A stretch of 64,000 nucleotides of DNA from Pseudarthrobacter oxydans. GTDB taxonomy: Bacteria > Actinomycetota > Actinomycetes > Actinomycetales > Micrococcaceae. Position 1 is the first letter of the stretch. Every line of letters starts with the position of its first letter. The stretch spans positions 1,550,001-1,614,000 of the forward strand of contig NZ_CP139438.1 of NCBI RefSeq assembly GCF_034258515.1, written 5' to 3'. The notes under the pieces were generated by a model that worked only from the letters and a program-made list of their open reading frames with translations, did no database searches and was not told where the DNA came from. Position numbers and translations under genes: made by a program. Positions 1 through 7,551 of this stretch are shown here, one piece after another.

Positions 1-936
1 GAAGAGGACCAGCGCTTTACCGCCCAGACGTACGTGGCCGTGGAGCCCTCCGGCGCCGATCCCTGCGACCTGCGCCAAAGCAGGGGCGACGAAGCCGTGC
101 ACGCCCTGGTCCAGTCCCGCCGGCCGCTGTTCGAGTTTGCCATCCGCACCACCCTGAAGCAGTTCAACCTGGACACGGTGGAGGGCCGGGTGCAGGGACT
201 GAAGGCCTCCGTGCCCGTGGTGGCCGCCATCCGCGACGCCTCCACCCGTACGGGCTACTGCCAGGCACTGACCGGCTGGCTGGGCATGCCGGACCCCAAC
301 GAGGTGCTGCGGCTGGTCAATGCCGAAGTCAAAAACGCCGGCAAGCGCGGCGACCAGGGCGGGGCTCCCGGGCCGGGGCCGCGGACTTCCGCCCCCACCG
401 CCCAACCAGGCGGACCCGGCGTGGCTGCAGGGCCGCCGTCGGGCGCTGTTCCTTCCTACCACCGTCCGGACCCCCGGGACCCCGTGGCGTCCATGGAGCG
501 GCAGGCCCTTGAGGTTGCCCTGCAGGAACCATCGCTGCTGGCCGGCGGGATCTGGGAGCGGTTTTCGGTCGCGCGTTTCGCCACCCCTGCCTTCCAGGCT
601 GTCCATGATGCCATGCGTGCCACGGACCCTGCGCTGACCGGCGACCCCGTCCGATGGGTGGAGCAGGTGATGCACGAGGTCCCCGAACCCTTGCGGCCCC
701 TGGTGTCCGAACTGGCCGTGGTGCCGCTGCCCGCGAGCACTGAGGAAGCCGTCCGGAAGTACTGCCGCGACATCCTGTCACGGCTGTTCGAGCTTCAGAT
801 CACACGCGTCAAGGCGGACAAGATGGGCCAGCTCCAGCGGCTGGACCCTGCAGCGGATCCGGAAGCGTACCAGCGCCTTAACCGGGAACTGATGATGCTG
901 GAGATGGAACGCCGGTCCCTGCGGGCGGAAACCTAG
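1..936 (+). CDS. dnaG: DNA primase, C-terminal part (partial at window edge)
   Basis: The reading frame is open from the first base and ends at TAG 934-936, so this is the 3' part of a gene that starts upstream. The visible ~311 residues carry the end of the TOPRIM/catalytic core (alternating acidic and hydrophobic text to about residue 110), a Gly/Pro/Ala-rich linker (about residues 110-155), and a helical C-terminal domain resembling the DnaB-helicase-binding domain of bacterial primases. Known role: synthesis of RNA primers at the replication fork. The internal ATG-type start at 34 is not the true start because the frame continues to the edge. The assignment rests on domain order and family resemblance; the catalytic motifs lie outside the window. 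Confidence 0.85.
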   Translation, partial: EEDQRFTAQTYVAVEPSGADPCDLRQSRGDEAVHALVQSRRPLFEFAIRTTLKQFNLDTVEGRVQGLKASVPVVAAIRDASTRTGYCQALTGWLGMPDPNEVLRLVNAEVKNAGKRGDQGGAPGPGPRTSAPTAQPGGPGVAAGPPSGAVPSYHRPDPRDPVASMERQALEVALQEPSLLAGGIWERFSVARFATPAFQAVHDAMRATDPALTGDPVRWVEQVMHEVPEPLRPLVSELAVVPLPASTEEAVRKYCRDILSRLFELQITRVKADKMGQLQRLDPAADPEAYQRLNRELMMLEMERRSLRAET

Positions 937-987
937 CTCCGGACCCCCGGCCGCTCCCTCGATTTCGTTTCCAGCCGGGGTCTTTGC

Positions 988-993
988 TAGGCT
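988..993 (+). promoter_or_regulatory. Candidate -10 element of the first tRNA-Asn
   Basis: TAGGCT preceded by TTTGC, ending 14 bases before the tRNA 5' end. The same TTTGCTA context precedes the second tRNA-Asn and the CAU tRNA in this window, which supports a shared promoter design. The -35 is weak (T-rich around 963-970). Confidence 0.4.
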
Positions 994-1007
994 GATACCC
1001 GCTTCAT

Positions 1008-1080
1008 TCCTCCTTAGCTCAATTGGCAGAGCATTCGACTGTTAATCGAAGGGTTGCTGGTTCAAGTCCAGCAGGAGGAG
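1008..1080 (+). tRNA. tRNA-Asn (GTT), copy 1
   Basis: This is a 73-base cloverleaf. The acceptor stem TCCTCCT pairs with AGGAGGA. The D arm is GCTC/GAGC, the anticodon stem TTCGA/TCGAA has loop CTGTTAA (anticodon GTT at 1041-1043), and the T arm is GCTGG-TTCAAGT-CCAGC. The discriminator is G. No CCA is encoded. Its sequence is identical to the copy at 1206-1278. Confidence 0.97.
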
Positions 1081-1085
1081 CGCAC

Positions 1086-1121
1086 AATCCCCGTTCCGGT
1101 CCTCCGGAGCGGGGATTTTTT
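1086..1121 (+). terminator. Rho-independent terminator after tRNA-Asn copy 1
   Basis: AATCCCCG (1086-1093) pairs with CGGGGATT (1110-1117), with a smaller inner pairing, followed by a T run to 1121. It ends the first tRNA transcript, so the second copy needs its own promoter. Confidence 0.8.
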
Positions 1122-1185
1122 ATGCCCCCGAAAGCCGTCCCGGGCGGCCGGGATCGCCGATTTCACTTTGGCTGGAAACCTTTGC

Positions 1186-1191
1186 TAATGT
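1186..1191 (+). promoter_or_regulatory. Candidate -10 element of the second tRNA-Asn
   Basis: TAATGT preceded by TTTGC, placed 14 bases before the second tRNA exactly as for copy 1. A weak -35 candidate (TTCACT) lies at 1162-1167. Confidence 0.4.
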
Positions 1192-1205
1192 CATACCTGC
1201 TTCAT

Positions 1206-1278
1206 TCCTCCTTAGCTCAATTGGCAGAGCATTCGACTGTTAATCGAAGGGTTGCTGGTTCAAGTCCAGCAGGAGGAG
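1206..1278 (+). tRNA. tRNA-Asn (GTT), copy 2
   Basis: Identical in all 73 bases to copy 1; the anticodon GTT is at 1239-1241. The upstream flank (CTGCTTCATTCC against CCGCTTCATTCC) is also nearly identical, which shows a recent tandem duplication of a whole promoter-tRNA-terminator unit. Confidence 0.97.
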
Positions 1279-1284
1279 CCACTA

Positions 1285-1325
1285 AAAAATCCCCGTTCCT
1301 CCGGTGTGGAGGGACGGGGATTTTT
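1285..1325. terminator. Bidirectional hairpin terminator
   Basis: AAAAATCCCCGT pairs with ACGGGGATTTTT around an inner CCTCC/GGAGG stem. The A run on one side and T run on the other let it stop both the tRNA (+) and the converging gene that ends at 1332 (-). Confidence 0.75.
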
Positions 1326-1331
1326 GCCTTC

Positions 1332-1802
1332 CTAGACGAAGTCCATTTCCACCTGCAGGAAGCGCTCCGCTTCGGCGATGGCAGCGATGAACGCCTCCTG
1401 CTCGGTGGGGGACTTCCGTGGCTGGCGGGGGTTCCACTCATGGGGCGCCGAATGGATCCGGACGAAGCCGGTTTCCGGCGGGGCATAAAAGATTCCAAAG
1501 CGCTGCACGGGCCATTCGGGGGATGTTTCCGGAGCCACCAGCAACGCGGCCTTGAAGGCGGGGTTGTACCACTGGGCGATGGGACGGCGGCGGTCCTCAG
1601 TGAACAGGCCTGCCGCGTAGAGGGCGGCGGACTGGCTGCCGCCCTGGGCACACAACCGCTCCCACCACAGTGGCAGTATCCGGTTATCGCACCGTTGCCA
1701 CGTGGCCGGAAGCGGCGGTTGATCCTGCCAGTTGGGCACGGACAACATTTTATCGCGCGGGCGGGGTTCGGCGGCAGGGGCCGGCACCGGCACAGGGCGC
1801 AA
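1332..1802 (-). CDS. Hypothetical protein, about 156 aa
   Basis: I do not recognise this protein. It is soluble-looking, with a Trp/Pro-rich middle (LPLWWERLCAQGG; WNPRQPRKSP) and an acidic C-terminus ending ERFLQVEMDFV. No transmembrane segment or signal peptide is visible. The first 18 residues are Pro/Ala/Arg-rich, and a later ATG (MLSVPNWQD, residue 19) could be the true start. It runs toward the tRNA terminator hairpin. The coding call rests on ORF length, coding-like third-position GC, and placement head-to-tail with the next small gene. Confidence 0.6.
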   Translation of the reverse strand: MRPVPVPAPAAEPRPRDKMLSVPNWQDQPPLPATWQRCDNRILPLWWERLCAQGGSQSAALYAAGLFTEDRRRPIAQWYNPAFKAALLVAPETSPEWPVQRFGIFYAPPETGFVRIHSAPHEWNPRQPRKSPTEQEAFIAAIAEAERFLQVEMDFV

Positions 1803-1819
1803 GCCCAGGCGCGGCAGGG

Positions 1820-2011
1820 TCAGGGACGGTTCCAGGGGCCGGGGTTGACCCGGTACAGCAGGGCCGATCCGGCCACCATCCCCAGCACAATTCCCATGGC
1901 AGGATTCCCCAGGGCGCGGCCGGCGAAATAGCCCGCGACGGCGCCGATCACCGCCCCGAGGAAGAGTCCCCTGCGGTTGCGGTGCGGCTTTCGTCCGGCG
2001 GTGTCCTTCAT
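1820..2011 (-). CDS. Small glycine-rich membrane protein
   Basis: 63 residues: a basic N-terminus (MKDTAGRKPHRNRRG), then two hydrophobic segments with a glycine-zipper look (LGAVIGAVAGYFAGRALG and MGIVLGMVAGSALLYRV). This suggests a small inner-membrane protein with two helices. It starts five bases after the stop of the upstream MFS gene on the same strand, so it is probably co-transcribed. Function unknown. Confidence 0.6.
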   Translation of the reverse strand: MKDTAGRKPHRNRRGLFLGAVIGAVAGYFAGRALGNPAMGIVLGMVAGSALLYRVNPGPWNRP

Positions 2012-2015
2012 CGCG

Positions 2016-3239
2016 TCAGTGGATCGATGGGACGGTGCGCGGCCGGACTACCAGCCAGAGCGCCGCGATGGCCAGCAGGATGCACACTGCCTGCACCGCT
2101 CCCATGGGAGCAGCGCTGGTGATGCCCAGCCAGCCAACCACGGGGGAGATGAGGCCGGCCATCATAAAGGTCGAGAAGCCCAGCAGGGAGGCTGCAGTAC
2201 CCGCCTGGGCAGCGTGGCCGGCCAGGGCGAGCACCTGGACGCAGGGGAACATGAAGCCCGTACCCATGATGTAGAACCACAGCGGAACCATGACTCCCCA
2301 CAGGCCAAACCCCAGCTGGTCGAACACCACGATCAGCATGGCCATCAGGAACATCCAGGCTGTGGCGCCGGCAAGGATCCACTGCGGCGGCACCCGACGG
2401 ATGAGGCGGGAACTCGTTTGGATGCCGGCAACAATGCCCAGCGAGTTGATGCCAAAGAGCAGGCCGTACTCCTGGGGCGAGAAGCCGAAGATGTCCTGGA
2501 ACAGGAACGGCGAGGCTGAAAGGTACGTGAACAGGCCGCCGAAATTCAGGCCGGCCACCAGCAGCAGGCCGACGAACACGCGGTCGCCGAAAAGGATCCG
2601 GTAACGCTGGCGGACCGTCATGCCGCCATGCCGGCGATTTTCCGGGGGAAGGGTCTCCCGCACCAGGAACAGCGAGGCGATGATCACCAGCGTGCCGTAG
2701 GCGGCAAGGAACACGAAGATCCCGGGCCATGCCATTACCAGGAGCAGCTGTGAGCCGATCACGGGGGCCAGGATCGGCGCCAGGCCGTTGACCAGGGACA
2801 TGCGGGAAAACATCTTCACCATCGCGTAGCCGGAGAAAAGGTCCCGGACCATCGCCATGGCCACGACACCGCCGCCGGCAGCACCCACGCCCATAAGGAC
2901 GCGGAATATGCCCAGGGCGGTGATGTCCGTGGAGAGGGCAGCCCCCAGGGACGCCGCGATGTGCAGCGCCGTGGCCAGGATGAGGGGCGTCCGGCGGCCG
3001 AACTTGTCGCTGAACGGGCCCACCACGAGCTGTCCGATCGCAAAGCCCACGGTGGTTCCCGCCAGGGTCAGCTGGACCTGTGCCTCGCTCACTCCCAGGC
3101 TCGCCTCCAGGGCGGGGAACGCAGGAAGGTAAAGGTCGATCGTGAACGGACCCAGGGCGGTCAGGGCACCGAGGAGGAGGATGTACAGGAGTTTCCGGCG
3201 GCGGCTCAACAGATCGCCCGGATTGCTGGGGATGGTCAC
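2016..3239 (-). CDS. Multidrug efflux MFS transporter, Bcr/CflA family
   Basis: About 407 residues with 12 predicted membrane helices. The Bcr/CflA-type opening is LGALTALGPFTIDLYLPAFPALE, followed by the MFS motif A-like loop GPFSDKFGRRTPL between helices 2 and 3 and a second half beginning near DRVFVGLLLVAGLNFGG. The family exports drugs such as bicyclomycin or chloramphenicol by proton antiport. I place the start at GTG 3239 (MTIPSNPGDLLSRRR), with AGGA about nine bases upstream. The frame stays open to 3377, but those 46 residues (MCCGKVQPHSP...) do not resemble the family. The substrate cannot be read from sequence. Confidence 0.88.
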   Translation of the reverse strand: MTIPSNPGDLLSRRRKLLYILLLGALTALGPFTIDLYLPAFPALEASLGVSEAQVQLTLAGTTVGFAIGQLVVGPFSDKFGRRTPLILATALHIAASLGAALSTDITALGIFRVLMGVGAAGGGVVAMAMVRDLFSGYAMVKMFSRMSLVNGLAPILAPVIGSQLLLVMAWPGIFVFLAAYGTLVIIASLFLVRETLPPENRRHGGMTVRQRYRILFGDRVFVGLLLVAGLNFGGLFTYLSASPFLFQDIFGFSPQEYGLLFGINSLGIVAGIQTSSRLIRRVPPQWILAGATAWMFLMAMLIVVFDQLGFGLWGVMVPLWFYIMGTGFMFPCVQVLALAGHAAQAGTAASLLGFSTFMMAGLISPVVGWLGITSAAPMGAVQAVCILLAIAALWLVVRPRTVPSIH

Positions 3240-3415
3240 GGAGATCAATCCTAGGCCCGCAGCGGCCAACTTTGCAGCGTTGTAGGAGGTGCCGCCCGGC
3301 AAGCCCCGAAGTTCGTCCTTAACCTGAATGATAGTTTTGGTGCGGGGACTGTGCGGCTGCACTTTCCCGCAGCACACGGAAGCCGATTCGACCCATGACC
3401 AGTAAGGCGGAACCG

Positions 3416-4267
3416 ATGAGCGGACGTCACAGCGGGCGTACCAGCCAGGGATTGCGCATCACAGCGCTCCCAGGGACGCTAAAACTCCTTTTCCGGTTGG
3501 CGCCGCGCCAGCTCAATGACGAAATCGCCTTCGCGAAGATCGAGCTCAAGCGCAAGGGAATCCAGGTCGGAGTAGCCGCTGCGTTCTTCGCCGTAGCCCT
3601 CGTCTTCCTTTTGTTCCTGGTGGTGGGCCTTATCGTTGCGGCCATCATGGGCCTGGCAACCATCATGCCCGCCTGGCTGGCCGCGCTCCTGGTGTCGGCG
3701 GCCTTCCTGCTGATAGCACTTATCGGCGGCCTGATCGGTGCAAGGAAATTTAAGAAGGCCATGCCGCTCCTCCCGGAGGAGACCATCCGCGGCATCAAGC
3801 ACGATATCGGTGTGGCCAAGGAAGGTTCCGCCTTCAACGCCGCAGTCCTGGATCCGCAGAGTCCGGAAGGCAAGGCCGCCAAAGCCGCGAAGGATGAAGC
3901 CGCGGCCAAGGCCAAGGCCGAGAAAGCGGCCAAAGCGGCTGAGCACGACAAGGAATTCCCGCACGCATCCGAGCCGGAGCTGGCCCGCCGCCTTAACCAG
4001 CGCCGCCACCACCTCACCGAAGTGCGCGACGAACTCGGCACTGAACTGGATGTCAAGACCCAAGCCCGGTACCTGCTGGCCTCCGCCCAGGACAAGCTGC
4101 GCGAAGGGCAGGCCTTGGCCGGCCACGGCCGGGATGTTGCAGGGCGGAAGTTCGCCGCCCTGTCCGGGTCCGCCGACCTTGACAAGCGCTGGAAGCCGCT
4201 GGCGGCCTTCATCGCCGCGGGGACTGTCTTCCTGGTGCTGGTCCGGAAGCTCCTGCGAACGTACTAG
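3416..4267 (+). CDS. Phage holin family (DUF1469/Phage_holin_3_6-like) membrane protein
   Basis: About 283 residues. An amphipathic segment (LNDEIAFAKIELKRKGIQVG) is followed by two strong adjacent membrane helices (about residues 50-110), the usual core of the actinobacterial holin-superfamily 6 proteins. An Ala/Lys-rich coiled-coil stretch (about residues 155-190, AAKAKAEKAAKAAE) comes next, and a final membrane helix (AFIAAGTVFLVLVRKLL) lies near the C-terminus. ATG 3416 has AAGGCGG five bases upstream; an in-frame ATG at 3395 is the alternative. There is no phage context, so this is likely a cell-envelope protein rather than a lysis protein. The name reflects only the family. Confidence 0.75.
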   Translation: MSGRHSGRTSQGLRITALPGTLKLLFRLAPRQLNDEIAFAKIELKRKGIQVGVAAAFFAVALVFLLFLVVGLIVAAIMGLATIMPAWLAALLVSAAFLLIALIGGLIGARKFKKAMPLLPEETIRGIKHDIGVAKEGSAFNAAVLDPQSPEGKAAKAAKDEAAAKAKAEKAAKAAEHDKEFPHASEPELARRLNQRRHHLTEVRDELGTELDVKTQARYLLASAQDKLREGQALAGHGRDVAGRKFAALSGSADLDKRWKPLAAFIAAGTVFLVLVRKLLRTY

Positions 4268-4362
4268 GGCAGGTGGCGGGCCCGTCCCGGTAACCCGCAG
4301 AAGGTCCATCGCTGGAACGGCAAGGCGCTCGCAGGGGGCGGCAGGAAGGAAAGGGGCACGGG

Positions 4363-4986
4363 GTGAAGTTCATTGGTGCCGGCTCCCGTCCCGGACGCCC
4401 CCAGGTGGACCATGACCGGGTGTTCACCATTCCCAACCTGCTCACCGTGGTGCGCTTCATGGGCGTCCCGCTCTTCATCTGGCTTGTCCTGGCGCAGAAG
4501 GAATACGGTGCCGGCGTAGTGGTCCTGGCGGTTATGGCCGGCACGGACTGGATTGACGGCTACATCGCCCGCCGCTTCGACCAGACCTCCAAGCTCGGCC
4601 GGGTCCTGGACCCCATCGCCGACCGCCTCGCCCTGATCGCCGTGGCTGTCACGCTGGTGATTGCCGGCGTCGTCCACTGGCTGTACCTGGCCGCGCTGGT
4701 AGTCCCGGACGCCGTCCTGCTCGCCCTGACGCTGTCCTTCTTCCGGGGGCACCCGGACCTCCCCGTCAGCGTGGTGGGCAAGGTGCGCACCGGCCTGCTG
4801 CTGCTCGGGACGCCGATGCTGGTCCTTTCACGGCTGGATACGGGATTCTCCGGCGAGCTGTTCGTCGCCGCCTGGATAGTGCTCGGGCTTGGCCTGGTTG
4901 GCCACTGGATTGCCGCCTACAACTATTTCTGGGCCATCCTGCGGAAGGGCAGAATGCAGGCACAACACGACGACGGGACCACCTGA
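4363..4986 (+). CDS. CDP-alcohol phosphatidyltransferase
   Basis: 207 residues from GTG 4363, behind an AGGAAGGAAAGG ribosome site. The family signature D-G-x2-A-R-x8-G-x3-D-x3-D is complete: DGYIAR at residues 65-70, then GRVLD and D87. These Asp residues bind the Mg2+ and CDP-diacylglycerol. Several membrane helices follow. The enzyme transfers a phosphatidyl group from CDP-diacylglycerol to an alcohol in the membrane. Phosphatidylglycerophosphate or cardiolipin synthesis are the usual roles of actinobacterial members; the acceptor cannot be fixed here. Its TGA overlaps the ATG of the next gene by one base, so the two are translationally coupled. Confidence 0.88.
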   Translation: MKFIGAGSRPGRPQVDHDRVFTIPNLLTVVRFMGVPLFIWLVLAQKEYGAGVVVLAVMAGTDWIDGYIARRFDQTSKLGRVLDPIADRLALIAVAVTLVIAGVVHWLYLAALVVPDAVLLALTLSFFRGHPDLPVSVVGKVRTGLLLLGTPMLVLSRLDTGFSGELFVAAWIVLGLGLVGHWIAAYNYFWAILRKGRMQAQHDDGTT

Positions 4987-5894
4987 TGGTGTGGATGGCG
5001 GTGGTGCTTGCGCTGCTGGGCGCCTTCTGCCTGGCCCTCGGCGCACAGCGCCAGGGAAGCGCCGTCAAGGCGGACACCGGCGGCCTTGCCCTGAGCTCCA
5101 ACGGCTTCCTGCGACTGCTTCGGAATCCCCGCTGGGTGTTCGGCCTCCTGCTGCTGTGCGCCGGCATGGCCATGAATGCCGTGGCACTCGTATCCGCCCC
5201 GCTCACGGTCGTCCAGCCCATCGGCGCCATCGCCCTGGTGATCACCACCATCATCAATGCACGGGACCAGGACCTCACCATCAACCGGGCAACGGTGGTG
5301 GCCATCGCCGCCTGCGTGACGGGCTCCGCGCTCTTTGTCCTCCTGGCGGTCAACGTCACCCAGGAAAACCACCACGTGAGCGTGGAGGACGAGCTCACGA
5401 TCGTGCTGCTGCTTGCCCTCGCCGTTGGAGTCTTCGGCACGCTCGCCGTCATGTTCAAACACCGGATCAATGCCTTCGTCTACATCCTGGGCGCCGGGGT
5501 GCTCTTTGGCTTCGTAGCCGTCCTCACCCGGATCATCGGCAAGCATCTGCTCGACCCGAACGGGCTGTTCCTGCTGAACGTTCAGTGGTACTCCGTGGTG
5601 GCCCTAATCGCTGCCGGCGGGCTGGGGTCCTGGTTTGTCCAAAACGCCTATTCCTCCGGCCCGCCGGACCTCGTGATCGCAGGACTCACGGTGATTGACC
5701 CCTTGGTGGGCATCGCGATCGGCATTGTGATCCTCGGTGAACTGCGCCCGGATGTCCACGCCGTGATGGCCATTGCGATGGGAACCGCGGCCTCCCTTGC
5801 TATCGTTGGGGTGATCGCCCTTTCCAGGCACCACCCCGAGGTCACGAAGCGCAAGAAGGACGCGCGGAAAGCCGTGGGCCGGGCGGTGCGTTAG
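4986..5894 (+). CDS. DMT/EamA-like (NIPA-type) membrane transporter
   Basis: 302 residues with about nine or ten hydrophobic helices in two halves, the inverted-repeat plan of the drug/metabolite transporter superfamily. The opening (LGAFCLALGAQRQGSAVK) and the inner motif (VSAPLTVVQPIGAIALV) resemble the NIPA/DUF803-like branch. The C-terminus is basic and cytoplasmic (RHHPEVTKRKKDARK). It is coupled to the phosphatidyltransferase by a TGATG overlap. The substrate is unknown; Mg2+ transport is known only for eukaryotic NIPA proteins and should not be assumed. Confidence 0.78.
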   Translation: MVWMAVVLALLGAFCLALGAQRQGSAVKADTGGLALSSNGFLRLLRNPRWVFGLLLLCAGMAMNAVALVSAPLTVVQPIGAIALVITTIINARDQDLTINRATVVAIAACVTGSALFVLLAVNVTQENHHVSVEDELTIVLLLALAVGVFGTLAVMFKHRINAFVYILGAGVLFGFVAVLTRIIGKHLLDPNGLFLLNVQWYSVVALIAAGGLGSWFVQNAYSSGPPDLVIAGLTVIDPLVGIAIGIVILGELRPDVHAVMAIAMGTAASLAIVGVIALSRHHPEVTKRKKDARKAVGRAVR

Positions 5895-5899
5895 CCGGC

Positions 5900-5941
5900 T
5901 GTCCAACACATCTTGTCCAGCAAATACTGTCCAGCAGATTT
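5900..5941. repeat. Three 14-bp imperfect direct repeats
   Basis: The 9-mer TGTCCA(A/G)CA begins at 5900, 5914 and 5928, an exact 14-base period, just after the DMT transporter stop. The rest of the 165-base gap before the glycosyltransferase shows nothing else I can name. Confidence 0.5.
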
Positions 5942-6059
5942 CCACCCCAGATCCAGATCCCGTCAACCCAAATTCACCACGAGGCCAGGCACCATGTGCA
6001 TCGGCCAGCCGTGCTGCCAGTTCATGCTGTCCGCACCGTGACCATCAGGAGCTCTCCAC

Positions 6060-7256
6060 GTGACCACGCCCGCCGACCAGCGTCCCCTGACCATACTGAT
6101 TGCCGCGGACACGTATCCGCCCCATATCAACGGAGCAGCCCAGTTCGGCTACCGCCTGGCCAAGGGAATGACCGGCCGGGGACACGACGTGCACGTCCTG
6201 GCCTGCCGCGCGGACAACGGAAAGAGCTTCACCGAGTTCCGCCCGGAAGGAACGGTCCACAGGCTCCGTTCCCATGGGGTTCCCACACACGAATACTTCC
6301 GGATCTGCCTCCCCTGGGAAATCAAGAAGGAAATCAGCCTTCTTTTCGACCGCGTGCAGCCGGACGTGGTGCACATCCAGAGCCACTACATGATCGGCGA
6401 GCACGTCCTGTACGAGGCCGTGAAGCGCGGTGTGCGGATCGTTGCCACCAACCACTTCATGCCGGAAAACCTCAACCCGTTCCTGCCGTTTCCGCAGTGG
6501 TTCAAGGACATCATCGGCCGTATCTCGTGGAAGGACATGGGGAAGGTCATGGGTAAGGCGGACGTAGTCACCACGCCCACCCCGCTGGCGGCAAAGGCCA
6601 TGCACCAGCACGCCTTCCTGCGCAAGGTGTTGCCGCTGTCCAACGGCATCGACTCCGCAGCCTACGAACTGCAGCCGGGGGAGCAGATCGATCCCCACCC
6701 GTACCCAACGGTGATGTTCGCCGGCCGGCTGGCCGAGGAGAAGCACGTGGACGTGCTGATCGAGGCCATCAGCAAGACCCCGCCGGAACTGAACGTGCAC
6801 CTGGAGGTTGTTGGCGGCGGCGAGGTGCGCTCCGCCCTGGAGGAGCTCGTCGATCGGCTCGGGCTGCGGGACCGGGTAAAGTTCCTCGGGCTCGTCACCG
6901 ACGAGGAGCTGCGGAAGGCCTATATCCAGGCGGACCTCTTCTGCATGCCGGGAACTGCCGAGCTGCAGTCGCTGGTGACGCTGGAGGCGATGTCTGCTTC
7001 CACCCCGGTGGTGTTGGCGGATGCCATGGCGCTGCCGCATCTGGTGCGTGACGGCGAGAACGGGTACCTCTTTACCCCCAACGACAGCGATGACCTCGCC
7101 AAGAAGATCACGCGGATCCTGGAGCTGCCGGCCGCTGAGCGCGCTGCCATGGGCCACGCCAGCCGGCAGATGGTGGAGCCGCACAGCATCCAGGGAACGC
7201 TGCAAACCTTTGAGGACCTTTACCGGGGCGCGGCGTTCGAGGACAAAGTGGTCTGA
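6060..7256 (+). CDS. GT4-family glycosyltransferase
   Basis: 398 residues from GTG 6060. GT-B fold with an N-terminal Rossmann half (ILIAADTYPPHINGAAQFG; later VVHIQSHYMIGEH) and a C-terminal donor-binding half (VMFAGRLAEEKHVDVLIEA, then the E-x7-E region GTAELQSLVTLEAMSASTPVV). The family transfers a sugar from a nucleotide- or GDP-activated donor with retention. In actinobacteria, close relatives are mannosyl- or glucosyltransferases of phosphoinositol mannosides and glycolipids (PimB/MgtA-like), which would fit the upstream phospholipid gene. No signal peptide; a peripheral cytoplasmic enzyme. The exact substrate is not determinable. Confidence 0.88.
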   Translation: MTTPADQRPLTILIAADTYPPHINGAAQFGYRLAKGMTGRGHDVHVLACRADNGKSFTEFRPEGTVHRLRSHGVPTHEYFRICLPWEIKKEISLLFDRVQPDVVHIQSHYMIGEHVLYEAVKRGVRIVATNHFMPENLNPFLPFPQWFKDIIGRISWKDMGKVMGKADVVTTPTPLAAKAMHQHAFLRKVLPLSNGIDSAAYELQPGEQIDPHPYPTVMFAGRLAEEKHVDVLIEAISKTPPELNVHLEVVGGGEVRSALEELVDRLGLRDRVKFLGLVTDEELRKAYIQADLFCMPGTAELQSLVTLEAMSASTPVVLADAMALPHLVRDGENGYLFTPNDSDDLAKKITRILELPAAERAAMGHASRQMVEPHSIQGTLQTFEDLYRGAAFEDKVV

Positions 7257-7274
7257 ACGCTTTCCCGGGTTTGC

Positions 7275-7280
7275 TAGAGT
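7275..7280 (+). promoter_or_regulatory. Candidate -10 element of the CAU tRNA
   Basis: TAGAGT preceded by TTTGC, the same TTTGCTA context seen before both tRNA-Asn genes. It lies 52 bases before the mature tRNA; the -35 is poor. Confidence 0.35.
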
Positions 7281-7332
7281 GTTTTTGCCCTGCAGGTACG
7301 CCTCGGTTTGAGGCGGGCCGCCGCGGGGATTC

Positions 7333-7406
7333 GGGGCTATAGCTCAGCTGGTTAGAGCGCGGGACTCATAATCCTAAGGTCCTCGGTTCAAGTCCGAGTA
7401 GCCCTA
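7333..7406 (+). tRNA. tRNA with CAT anticodon (tRNA-Met, elongator type)
   Basis: 74-base cloverleaf. The acceptor GGGGCTA pairs with TAGCCCT (first pair G-U). The D arm is GCTC/GAGC, the anticodon stem GGGA/TCCT encloses loop CTCATAA (anticodon CAT 7367-7369), and the T arm is CTCGG-TTCAAGT-CCGAG, with discriminator A. The TA at positions 8-9 and the lack of an initiator-type CCC/GGG anticodon stem exclude initiator tRNA. A lysidine-modified tRNA-Ile2 has the same anticodon and cannot be excluded by eye. Confidence 0.9.
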
Positions 7407-7415
7407 CATCTGCGG

Positions 7416-7452
7416 AAAACCGCGGCCGACGACCATCGTCGGCCGCGGTTTT
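7416..7452. terminator. Strong symmetric terminator hairpin
   Basis: A perfect 17-bp stem, AAAACCGCGGCCGACGA against its complement, with a 3-base loop. A4 leads in and T4 leads out, so it can act in both directions. It closes the tRNA transcript. Confidence 0.85.
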
Positions 7453-7480
7453 CTTCCTTTAAGGCCACAATGTGCGGTAT

Positions 7481-7496
7481 GTTACTCATCAGTAAC
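7481..7496. promoter_or_regulatory. Candidate TetR-type operator, site 3 of 3
   Basis: GTTACTCATCAGTAAC is a perfect 6-bp inverted repeat with a 4-base spacer, 56 bases before the acyl-CoA dehydrogenase start. It matches the GTTA-N8-TAAC pattern found twice in the promoter region between the TetR gene and the carboxylase operon (26781-26796 and 26807-26822). Confidence 0.6.
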
Positions 7497-7551
7497 TTAC
7501 CGGGCTTCTTCCACGGAGCACGGGTCACCGCTGATCACTTGTGAGGTAACC

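Noticed and set aside
1023..1931. 302-residue open frame across both tRNA-Asn genes
   Set aside because: It translates the tRNA sequences (AEHSTVNRRVAGSSPAGGA twice) and runs antisense to the gene at 1332-1802. It is a shadow of non-coding RNA.
3416..4267. Prophage remnant suggested by the holin-family name
   Set aside because: No endolysin, integrase, tail or other phage gene is nearby and base composition is like the neighbours; this family is widespread on actinobacterial chromosomes.
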